This document shows positions 18,201 through 25,336 of a DNA stretch of 34,674 bases, one piece after another. Location of the stretch: positions 1-34,674 of the forward strand of contig CAIWFB010000314.1 of the NCBI GenBank assembly GCA_903911825.1, written 5' to 3'. Source of the DNA: an uncultured Verrucomicrobia subdivision 3 bacterium. Lineage in GTDB: Bacteria > Verrucomicrobiota > Verrucomicrobiia > Limisphaerales > UBA11358. Position numbers and translations under genes: made by a program. The first letter of the stretch is position 1, and every line of letters starts with the position of its first letter. The notes below the pieces were generated by a model. The model was not told the origin of the DNA. It saw only the letters and a program-made list of their open reading frames with translations, and did no database searches.

Positions 18201-18690
18201 CGATACATTGAATGACGTAGCCGTTGGGAAACGCCGTATTCAAGCCCGAGAGATCCACGCTCCATCCGGTGTTATCCAAAAAACTCCAAGTCACTTCATC
18301 GTTGCCGGGGGTAACGGTCGCGGGGCCCGCCCATTCAGAACCGATGATCAAGTTGCCGATATCGCTCTCCCAAGGATTCGCCGCCGTGAGATTGGCCGTG
18401 ATAGCGCCCATCGCCACACTGGTGGAGACGGCTGAACTGCAATCCAAAGGATCCGTATTGACCCAATTTGCCGCACCCACGCCGAACGCCTTGGCTGTCG
18501 CCGGAAAACCAGTGGTTTGATAGCCCGCGCCATAACCCACGGTTTGGGGTGTCGTGCCGGAATCATAATACCAAGACTGGATGTTCAAGCCCACAGTGGA
18601 GCCTGCCTGCGCAGCGCCGAGCATCAGCGCGGCCGCCGGAACGGCCAGCAATGATTGTTTTATTCTTTTGGTGAAGAGCGATCGTTTCAT
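15256..18690 (-). CDS. Large secreted protein: autotransporter-associated beta-strand repeat, Ig-like segments, LamG/concanavalin A-like domain
   Basis: Signal peptide; GTNGLTKVGVGKLTLAGAFDATNNVLVKTGTLEV; YQWVKNGV...ADYSVTVTNNFG; LamG-like FTVEAWVNTTT...GSWHHIVAERSG; C-terminal ESATTLSPSNWTPVTGATSPY...SRFYRVKL. Confidence 0.82.
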   Translation of the reverse strand: MKRSLFTKRIKQSLLAVPAAALMLGAAQAGSTVGLNIQSWYYDSGTTPQTVGYGAGYQTTGFPATAKAFGVGAANWVNTDPLDCSSAVSTSVAMGAITANLTAANPWESDIGNLIIGSEWAGPATVTPGNDEVTWSFLDNTGWSVDLSGLNTAFPNGYVIQCIGASKATANSLITFSDPAAGALGFNPIYTAGNANYNGPVGLQVPTPTLTGDTLTMSSPSRPASANCALAGFIITDQPVVTRDVPTSMLLASGAALVLPTPTTIIGIGLTYQWQHAGTNLPGATFSSYTNSSLVPTDAGLYSAVVTSTFFPSQSVTGQVASVNVVPAHAARSATFDGNTGVTGAQDGSGTWGFTLLNWWSGSADDYWGNPDSAIFGAGGTGAYSVALTANVSANAITFNSGAYTITNTAGEILTLAGTGAITATTNGTIACPLSTGTNGLTKVGVGKLTLAGAFDATNNVLVKTGTLEVQTKTGGDAPYIVTNGATLRIGYNTGGGYANTGLKIYGDGTAATSGLYLKGGTTYNVAGTPTLLGAPTTVHQYGTGMASLGIFDVNGTGLLCSSAASGSIIDSNVQMVRITYGMAAQVDVGANTTTGDLILNGPLNVGPYTDGSIYGFIKRGTGSLRLNAVATTTNSALDVRAGSAICGVNDCIGLNAILKSAASATIDLKGTTQNVSSATLLGTLKMTINKGGSPNCNQLIGTVTFGGTLVVTNTGGTLALGDTFTLFPGSSGGGAFTSLVLPTLSNGLAWQDNSAVDGTISVIVGSIAPSFVTDLSGVTNFAYVGTLPTFSVVAAGDPTLRYQWVKNGVTPVGTDSATITLPAITLASDADYSVTVTNNFGAVSSLTNHLTVISPALFAAQIVADAPLAYLPLSETDAPTAYDYSGHANNGTQQGGLTLGVDGPRTPAFQGFTGSTTAYQFDGGSASIDCGTAPAISGTSDFTVEAWVNTTTTTFSRLIQQRSGFDGEYMFDLNADGTLHFTVYGGGYQFDFNSPGTKLVNDGSWHHIVAERSGTNGFIFIDGSLMAQASGPVRPLNDTFTVGVGKDFRDDSSYFDGALCNVAIYSHALSAARVGAHAVTGILGTTPLAITIAPGGATITWPLGILESATTLSPSNWTPVTGATSPYSWLSTTNASRFYRVKL

Positions 18691-18914
18691 ATGGTTTTTT
18701 AGGTGCGCTTTAGTCTGCTGAATCGTTGGAGTTTGATTTTACCGAATTGTTGCAATTAGGTGACGATGTAGTGACGGTTTGATTTTTCCTTTTGAACCGA
18801 ACCAATACCCGAGACTAACAGGCTTCGCGCTCGCAGCTATACCACATATGGGGGAGTAACCAAATTTGCCGGAATTGGCCCGCTTTTGGCGACTGGTTGG
18901 CGACTGCGAAGATT

Positions 18915-20471
18915 CTATTCGGAATAACCAAACGCCCGACAATACGGCGCGAGCTTGCCTTGAACTGGTGCCAAAGCCTCGGCGTAGCGTTCCCAACGGC
19001 CCACGGCGCGTTGATAGACTGGTTGCGTCACGTCGTGATACGTCGGCGCGTAAAGCACCTTGCGCCGGGCCGTTTCGTGCGAGCGCGCCTGATCCGCGTG
19101 CCAAGTGAGGCCGAGAAACTCCGTCACTTTGCGCCCTTCGGTCTCTACATTTGCCACCACGTCTTCGTAGCGCGATTCAATCCAGTCAAAGCCGCCGAGT
19201 TCGCGCACCCGTAGCCACACATCCATCAAATCGGAGTAATGCTTCGCGGTGCGCTCCAGGCTAAGAAAATTTACGTTCGTCGCATTCAACATGATGTTCA
19301 GGAAGAAACAACTGATCAGCACATCGCGCGGATCACGCAGGGCGATGATGACTTTCAATTCCGGAAAAACGCGCAGCCACACATTTAGCGACATCGTGGG
19401 CGAAGGATTCTTATCCACTAGCAAACGCTGAGTCGGTTGGCCCGGCACTTCGCGTAACAAACTTTTCACATAACGGCGGCGCATTTCGCCCCGCTGAGTT
19501 TTGGACAGCCCATCCAGATCCGCTGCGCCTTTGGCCCCCGGCTTCAAGCTCAGTTGCTTTTCCACCTCGTGATGAAACGCCGTCGGCTCATCAAAGGCCA
19601 ATACGTCGGGATTCGCGTCCAAGATTTGTTCCAGCAGCGTCGTGCCACTGCGCGGATGCCCGCCGAGGAAGGCGAGCTGATAATTCTCCTTGGAAGCCGG
19701 CGCTTCCTGCCGCCAGCGCCGGATCATTTCCGGCGTCAAGCCCGCCAGCAATTCCCGTCGCCGCCGGTCGCTCGCGTCATACCCTTTTTCGAGCTGGGCG
19801 ATGTCTGTGATCGTGCGCACTTGGGCTTTGGCCTGCAGCAACCAGCGCATCGCTTCAGCGTATTGCCCTGATTGATCGAGCACCACCCCGAGCAGATGTG
19901 GCGCGGCGTATTTCACATACGGATATTGCGGCCCGTCGGCTATCAAATCCCGCAAGGCCGTTTCCGCCGCCGCATCCTGCTTTTTGCGATGCAACAGCAA
20001 CGCCCGAAAATATCGCGCCTGATCGTCGCGCGGATGTTGGGCTAGACAACTCTCCACGCATTCCCACGCCTCGTCCAAGCGCCGCTCTTTTTCGAACCAC
20101 ACCGCCAGATTGATGCGGGCATCCACGGAATTTGGATCAGCCACCACGGCTTTTTCGTAGCACGTCCGCGCGTCATCCAACTGGCGCAGCCCCTGATATT
20201 GCAGGCCGATCATACTCATCAGCGAAGCGTTCTGCGGCGCTGCCGCCTGCGCTCGCTGATACGCCTGATTGGCCAAAGCAAAATCCAATTCGCCCGCCGC
20301 CGCGTTGCCCAATTCAAACCACAATTCTGCTACGCCCGGATAATGCCGCACCAATTCCCGATAGCCCGCCAGCGCCGGCCCGTGCCGCCCGCCCAGCAAT
20401 TGCTCCTGCGCCTTTTGCCAACGGCCGATGTCGCGCGGACTGCGCTGTAGCTTGGTCAGGTCATCGTTCAT
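18915..20471 (-). CDS. TPR-repeat protein with C-terminal sulfotransferase domain
   Basis: TPR segments (AYQRAQAAAPQNASLMSMIGLQYQGLRQLDDARTCYEKAVVADPNSVDARINLA); PAPS-binding GGHPRSGTTLLEQILDANPDV; RDPRDVLISCFF. ATG at 20471 preferred. Confidence 0.86.
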   Translation of the reverse strand: MNDDLTKLQRSPRDIGRWQKAQEQLLGGRHGPALAGYRELVRHYPGVAELWFELGNAAAGELDFALANQAYQRAQAAAPQNASLMSMIGLQYQGLRQLDDARTCYEKAVVADPNSVDARINLAVWFEKERRLDEAWECVESCLAQHPRDDQARYFRALLLHRKKQDAAAETALRDLIADGPQYPYVKYAAPHLLGVVLDQSGQYAEAMRWLLQAKAQVRTITDIAQLEKGYDASDRRRRELLAGLTPEMIRRWRQEAPASKENYQLAFLGGHPRSGTTLLEQILDANPDVLAFDEPTAFHHEVEKQLSLKPGAKGAADLDGLSKTQRGEMRRRYVKSLLREVPGQPTQRLLVDKNPSPTMSLNVWLRVFPELKVIIALRDPRDVLISCFFLNIMLNATNVNFLSLERTAKHYSDLMDVWLRVRELGGFDWIESRYEDVVANVETEGRKVTEFLGLTWHADQARSHETARRKVLYAPTYHDVTQPVYQRAVGRWERYAEALAPVQGKLAPYCRAFGYSE

Positions 20472-20539
20472 GGAATAATGAAATGGAATATTGCCCGCCG
20501 CCGCGCAAGTCAAACCATCGGTCTTGTTGTTTGGCGGCG

Positions 20540-20572
20540 AAAACCATAATCTCTCAGCAAGATTATGGTTTT
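20540..20572 (+). promoter_or_regulatory. Perfect 13-bp inverted repeat containing the pabA start codon
   Basis: AAAACCATAATCT-ctcagca-AGATTATGGTTTT; ATG at 20565-20567 lies in the right arm. Confidence 0.8.
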
Positions 20573-21134
20573 GGTCTTGGACAACTACGATTCGTTCACC
20601 TACAACCTCGTGCAATTCCTCGGCGAGTTGGGCGTGGACTTGCAGGTGCGCCGCAACGATGAGATCACCATCGAACAGATCCGCGCGCTCAAGCCCGAAC
20701 GCATTCTTGTCTCGCCGGGGCCGTGCTCGCCGCGCGAAGCCGGTCTGTCCAACGACGTCATCAAGACATTCGCCAACGAAGGCATCCCCATTTTCGGCGT
20801 GTGCCTCGGTCATCAATGTATCGGCCACACGTTTGGCGCGGAAGTCGTCGTAAATTATCGCATGATGCACGGCAAGACCTCGCCGATTAAGCACAATGGC
20901 AAAGATCTTTTTGCCGGCATGGCCAATCCGTTTCCCGCCACGCGCTACCATTCGCTCGTCATCAAGCGCGACACGATTCCTGACTGTCTGGAGATCACCG
21001 CCGAGACCGAAGAAGGCGAGATCATGGGCGTGAAGCACAAGACGCTGCCCATCTGGGGCGTGCAATTCCATCCCGAAAGCATCCTCACCGAAAACGGCCG
21101 CACGATTCTGAAAAACTTTTTGCAGCTCAAATAA
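20565..21134 (+). CDS. pabA: Anthranilate/aminodeoxychorismate synthase glutamine amidotransferase component II
   Basis: [60 protein letters not shown]. pabA versus trpG not decidable from sequence alone. Confidence 0.93.
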   Translation: MVLVLDNYDSFTYNLVQFLGELGVDLQVRRNDEITIEQIRALKPERILVSPGPCSPREAGLSNDVIKTFANEGIPIFGVCLGHQCIGHTFGAEVVVNYRMMHGKTSPIKHNGKDLFAGMANPFPATRYHSLVIKRDTIPDCLEITAETEEGEIMGVKHKTLPIWGVQFHPESILTENGRTILKNFLQLK

Positions 21135-21154
21135 GTTTCCGGGCCAAGGTGTCG

Positions 21155-21216
21155 CGCGAAGAACGCGAAGGGAGCTAAGGAAGTATGTAGCCTATCAGCT
21201 AAAACGGAGCGTTTTA
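21155..21216. repeat. Short degenerate repeat plus small hairpin between convergent genes
   Basis: CGCGAAGAACGCGAAGGGAGCTAAGGAAG (approx. 9-11 bp periodicity), then TAAAACG-gag-CGTTTTA (perfect 7-bp stem). Confidence 0.5.
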
Positions 21217-21286
21217 AGGTTTCCGCATTCGCGGGAGGGGTAAATCGATTCTCTTTGGGTCAGCCGGAACGGCGGCGGGAGGAAAA

Positions 21287-22690
21287 TTACTCCAAAATGG
21301 CCGGGTCGCCGTAGAGCGTGAAGGAACCGGTGCGCTCGATGTTCACATCCATGAGCTGGCCCTGATGGCGGGTGCTGCCTTCGAAGAGGACGATGCGGTT
21401 GCAGCGGGTGCGTCCGGTGTAGCGGGCTTTATTCTTTTTGCTCGGGCCTTCCACGAGAATCTGCACTTGTTGACCGATGAAGGCGTCGTATTTGCGGGCG
21501 GCGATGCCGTTGACTAGTTCGAGGAGGCGATGATTGCGTTCCTCGCGGATTTCCTGCGGCACTTGATCGGGCATGTCGGCAGCGGGTGTGTCGCGGCGCG
21601 GGGAGTATTTGAAAATGTAGGCGTTGTCGAATTGCACTTCGCGGCAGAGTGACAGCGTCAGTTCAAAATCTTCCTCCGTCTCACCAGGAAAGCCCACGAT
21701 AATGTCGGTGGTGATGCCGATGCCCGGTTTGGCGGCGCGTAGTTTTTGGATGATGCCGAGAAATTTTTCCCGCGTGTAGCCCCGGTGCATGAGCTTGAGC
21801 AACCGATCGCTGCCGCTCTGCAAAGGGATGTGCGCGCTCTCGCATAATTTCGGTAGCCGCGCGTAAGCTTCGACCAAGTCATCGCCATAACCTTTCGGAT
21901 GCGGGGAGGTGAAGCGGATGCGTTCTAGGCCGTCAATCGCGTGGACGGCATCGAGGAGTTGGACGAACGGGGAAATTTGCAAGGTAGGGCGCGTCACTCC
22001 ATGCGCGCCGCCATTTGAATCCGTGCCCGCCCTACCAATCACCGGGATGTCGCGCTTGCCGAAGCTGGTGACGATCTGGCCGAGTAAGGTGATTTCGCGC
22101 ACGCCGCGGGCCACGAGTTCGCGACATTCGGCGACGATGTCATCAATGGTGCGGCTGCGTTCTTCGCCGCGCGTGTAGGGCACGATGCAGAAGGTGCAGT
22201 ATTGATTGCAGCCTTGCATGATGCTGACGAAAGCGGAGACGGAAGTCTTCGCGCTGCCGTTGAGGAGATGTTCGCGGATGGTGGCTTCGCTCTTGGCTTC
22301 GGCTTCGACGTCCACGATTTTTTCGCGCTTGCCAGAGAGTAATTCATCCAGATATTCAGCCGCGCGATGAAATTTCTGTGTGCCGAGAACTAAATCAACG
22401 TCGGGTAATTTATCAATGAGTTCTTTGCCGCGACTCTGCGCCATGCAGCCGAGGTAGCCGAGAATTTGATTGGGATTATCTTTCCGCGCGGTGCCGGCGA
22501 GATTCTTCATCTTGTTCATCGCCTTCTGTTCGGCGAGATCGCGCACACTGCACGTGTTCAGCAGCACCACATCGGCGATGCCTTCGGTCTTGGCGAGCGT
22601 GTAGCCTTTGGCGACGAGCTGGGCAGCGACGGCTTCGCTATCGCGCTCGTTCATCTGGCATCCGTAAGTTTTGATGAAGACACTGGGCAT
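21287..22690 (-). CDS. miaB: tRNA (N6-isopentenyl adenosine(37)-C2)-methylthiotransferase
   Basis: VFIKTYGCQMNERDSE, LGYLGCMAQS, VSIMQGCNQYCTFCIVPYTRGEERSR (CxxxCxxC), HIPLQSGSDRLLKLMHRGYTRE, GFPGETEEDFE. ATG at 22690 preferred. Confidence 0.95.
   Translation of the reverse strand: MPSVFIKTYGCQMNERDSEAVAAQLVAKGYTLAKTEGIADVVLLNTCSVRDLAEQKAMNKMKNLAGTARKDNPNQILGYLGCMAQSRGKELIDKLPDVDLVLGTQKFHRAAEYLDELLSGKREKIVDVEAEAKSEATIREHLLNGSAKTSVSAFVSIMQGCNQYCTFCIVPYTRGEERSRTIDDIVAECRELVARGVREITLLGQIVTSFGKRDIPVIGRAGTDSNGGAHGVTRPTLQISPFVQLLDAVHAIDGLERIRFTSPHPKGYGDDLVEAYARLPKLCESAHIPLQSGSDRLLKLMHRGYTREKFLGIIQKLRAAKPGIGITTDIIVGFPGETEEDFELTLSLCREVQFDNAYIFKYSPRRDTPAADMPDQVPQEIREERNHRLLELVNGIAARKYDAFIGQQVQILVEGPSKKNKARYTGRTRCNRIVLFEGSTRHQGQLMDVNIERTGSFTLYGDPAILE
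21983..22036. repeat. 54-bp palindrome-ended repeat inserted in-frame in miaB
   Basis: Ends GGTAGGGC / GCCCTACC (perfect 8-bp termini), internal hairpin GGCGCG-tcactccatg-CGCGCC; translates to exactly 18 codons GRAGTDSNGGAHGVTRPT on the miaB strand. Confidence 0.88.
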
Positions 22691-22800
22691 GTTTCGAGCG
22701 GTCAAGATAACACGGGACGGGGCGATGAAAAGTTGAAACACTCGCCGCAACGCGCTTGCGGGACGGCGCGAACCCTGTATTTTCAACGGACGGGGATTCC

Positions 22801-24435
22801 ATGGAAAACGGCCCACTTAAAATCCTGTTGATCAGTAACGACGCGAAACTTTCGCTTCGCATCGGAGAATTGCTGCGTTCCGGCACCACGGAATTGGAGC
22901 TGACCGTGGAGCCCACGCCCGATGCTGGCTTGGCGATGTTGGCGACGAATTTATTTCACGCCATTCTCTTTGAGATTCCGCAGGCGAACACTTCCGCCCT
23001 CTTTCAAATCACTTCGCTCACAGCCAAGGCGCCCTCGCTGCCAGTGCTGGTCATCGGGCCGAGCGAAGACGAAACGTTTCTGGGCGAAGCGGTCTATGCC
23101 GGCGCGCAGGATTATCTCGGCAGCGAACAACTCGTGGCGCAGACGTTGCGGCACGCGATTCACTGTTCCATTGCTCGCCAGACCGAACGGCTGGCGATCA
23201 TCGAGGAAAAGGAAAATTACTACGGTATTTTCGATCATCTCGTGGAAGGTATTTTTCGCACGACCGTGGATGGGCATTATCTGCTGGCGAACATCGCCCT
23301 CGCCCGCATCTACGGTTACGACACGCCGATGCAATTGATGGCCGCCATCAAAGACATCGCCAGCGGTTTGTATGTCGAGACTGTGCGCCGCGAAGAATTT
23401 GTGCGGCTCATGCAGGAGAACGACACGTTGAGCGGCTTCGAGTCGAAGATCTATCGCAAGGACGGCACTATCATTTGGATCGCGGAGAACTGCCGCGCTG
23501 TGCGTGATCGGCAGGGGAAACTGCTGTATTACGAAGGCACCGTGGAAGACATCACCGAGCGCAAACGCGCGGAGGAACAGATCCGTCGCGCCACGGCGGA
23601 ACTCTCCCGCAGCCGCGAAGAATTGCGCACAAAGAATGCGTTGATGGAAGAGAATCTCCGCACCGCCCGCGAGATTCAGCTCACGATGTTGCCGCAGACG
23701 TATCCGAATTTTCCGCCGAGCGTGCCCGCCGAATTGAGCGCGTTCCAATTCGTGCATCGCTACGAACCAGCCGAATCAGTCAGCGGCGATTTCTTCAGCG
23801 TCTCCGCGATTTCTGACACTGAAGTCAGCGTATTCATCTGCGACGTCACTGGACATGGCGTTCGTGCCGCGCTGGTCACGGCGATGATCCGCGCGTTGGC
23901 CGAAGAGTTGAAACCGCTCGCTCGCGATCCCGGCGCGTTTCTGCGTAAATTAAATTTTGATCTGTGCAGCATTCTCAAGAACACCGGTTCGCCGATGCTC
24001 ACGACCGCGTTCTACGCCGTAGCGGATTGTCGCACGGGGCAGCTGCGCTTTGCGAATGCCGGACATCCCAAGCCGCTCATCATCCGCCGATCAATGGATC
24101 GCGTGGAAGCGCTGGCGAATTCCTCCGGTCGCGGTCAGCCAGCGCTGGGATTGTTCGAAGACCCGCCGTATCAAACGAGTGAATCAGCGATTCATGCAGG
24201 CGATTTCCTGATGCTCTTCACCGATGGGCTTTACGAAGTGCAGGGGCAGAACGAGGAGTTGTATTCGCAAGAACGGCTCACGCTGGACGTGAAAAATCTG
24301 CTGACGCATCCGCCGGGAATTTTGTTCGATGAATTGATCCAAGTGATCCGCAGCTTTGCGCACGACGGTCAATTCGACGACGACGTCTGTCTCGTCGGGA
24401 TGGATTATCTGGGTATGCCGCCGGTGAAGAGCTGA
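22801..24435 (+). CDS. Receiver-like + PAS + SpoIIE/PP2C-type serine phosphatase
   Basis: N-terminal receiver-like fold segment ILLISNDAKL...AGAQDYLGSEQL; PAS FDHLVEGIFRTTVDG...EGTVEDITERKRAE; phosphatase NLRTAREIQLTMLP...SGDFFSV...VFICDVTGHGVRAALVTAM...LLMLF-like FLMLFTDGLYE. Confidence 0.9.
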   Translation: MENGPLKILLISNDAKLSLRIGELLRSGTTELELTVEPTPDAGLAMLATNLFHAILFEIPQANTSALFQITSLTAKAPSLPVLVIGPSEDETFLGEAVYAGAQDYLGSEQLVAQTLRHAIHCSIARQTERLAIIEEKENYYGIFDHLVEGIFRTTVDGHYLLANIALARIYGYDTPMQLMAAIKDIASGLYVETVRREEFVRLMQENDTLSGFESKIYRKDGTIIWIAENCRAVRDRQGKLLYYEGTVEDITERKRAEEQIRRATAELSRSREELRTKNALMEENLRTAREIQLTMLPQTYPNFPPSVPAELSAFQFVHRYEPAESVSGDFFSVSAISDTEVSVFICDVTGHGVRAALVTAMIRALAEELKPLARDPGAFLRKLNFDLCSILKNTGSPMLTTAFYAVADCRTGQLRFANAGHPKPLIIRRSMDRVEALANSSGRGQPALGLFEDPPYQTSESAIHAGDFLMLFTDGLYEVQGQNEELYSQERLTLDVKNLLTHPPGILFDELIQVIRSFAHDGQFDDDVCLVGMDYLGMPPVKS

Positions 24436-24449
24436 TCCGCTCCGCGCGG

Positions 24450-25262
24450 CTAATCGGTCGCGTTCTTCAAAACCAGATTCAGAATCTTGCTGATGTCCTC
24501 ATTGTGCTGCTGCGAGGCCATGCCAAACGCATGGACGATGTCTAAAACAAAAGCCGCATTCTCCCGCGTGAAATCGTAGTAAACCGTCTCTTTCGATTTG
24601 GCCGGACTGCTCTTGCGCAGCGCCCCATCCGCCGTCAAAACCTGATTCAGCGGCAGGCAGACATAAACCATCGCTTGATAACCGACTGCCCGTTGCTTCT
24701 GCTTTAATTGGATTTGCACGGAACCATACGGCGAATTTTTGGTGAACTGCGGAATACGTTGCACGGCGCGCTGAAAACCGCCGGAAGCATTGTTCGTGTC
24801 CGTCTCCACTTGCATCGGCTGGCTCTCCTCAAAATCGGCGGCGGGAATTTTCTTCAACGCGGCAATTTCGGCGATGATTTGATTCGTGGACAACAGGCCG
24901 AGCCGCACGCTTTCAAAGAGGATCTTGGAAAGTTCGTGCCCGTGTTTCGTTTCGCCATTGCGCGTGAAAACAATCTGCGGCACGAGCGTGGGGCTGTTGG
25001 TGCCCGGAGTGTCGTAACCGATCTGCCATTCGAGATAATGCCTTTTGCCGAGCGCTGTTTTCATCGGTGCCAGCGGCAGGCCGAAACCATCTGAAGTGCG
25101 TTCTTTCACTCGCACTTTGCCGGTCACGTCCGTTAATGGCAGCCGCACGCGGACGCTGTCATTCGTGACGACGACGAGCACGGATTTGTAATCCGGATTC
25201 GCACCAAAGCCGTTCGCGACGAGCGCGAGCAGAACTAAACTGAACGCGGCGACTTTTTTCAT
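24450..25262 (-). CDS. Secreted hypothetical protein (270 aa)
   Basis: Signal MKKVAAFSLVLLALVANGFGA; intact ORF; family not recognised. Confidence 0.75.
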   Translation of the reverse strand: MKKVAAFSLVLLALVANGFGANPDYKSVLVVVTNDSVRVRLPLTDVTGKVRVKERTSDGFGLPLAPMKTALGKRHYLEWQIGYDTPGTNSPTLVPQIVFTRNGETKHGHELSKILFESVRLGLLSTNQIIAEIAALKKIPAADFEESQPMQVETDTNNASGGFQRAVQRIPQFTKNSPYGSVQIQLKQKQRAVGYQAMVYVCLPLNQVLTADGALRKSSPAKSKETVYYDFTRENAAFVLDIVHAFGMASQQHNEDISKILNLVLKNATD

Positions 25263-25336
25263 GAGGTTTTTTAGACAGAATTAACCAAATGTTTAGAATT
25301 ATTTCCGGCTGAAATCATTTGGCTGATTTTGGCTTA
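25263..25336. repeat. AT-rich imperfect inverted repeat filling the whole stop-to-ATG gap upstream of the 270-aa gene
   Basis: Gene-strand: TTTAAGCCAAAATCAGCCAAATGATTTCAGCCGGAAATAATTCTAAACATTTGGTTAATTCTGTCTAAAAAACCTC-ATG; shares two blocks with the element at 33311-33399. Confidence 0.75.

Noticed and set aside
18915-21071. 718-aa version of the sulfotransferase ORF
   Set aside because: The first 200 residues are antisense to pabA and the intergenic region; the TPR protein starts naturally at 20471.
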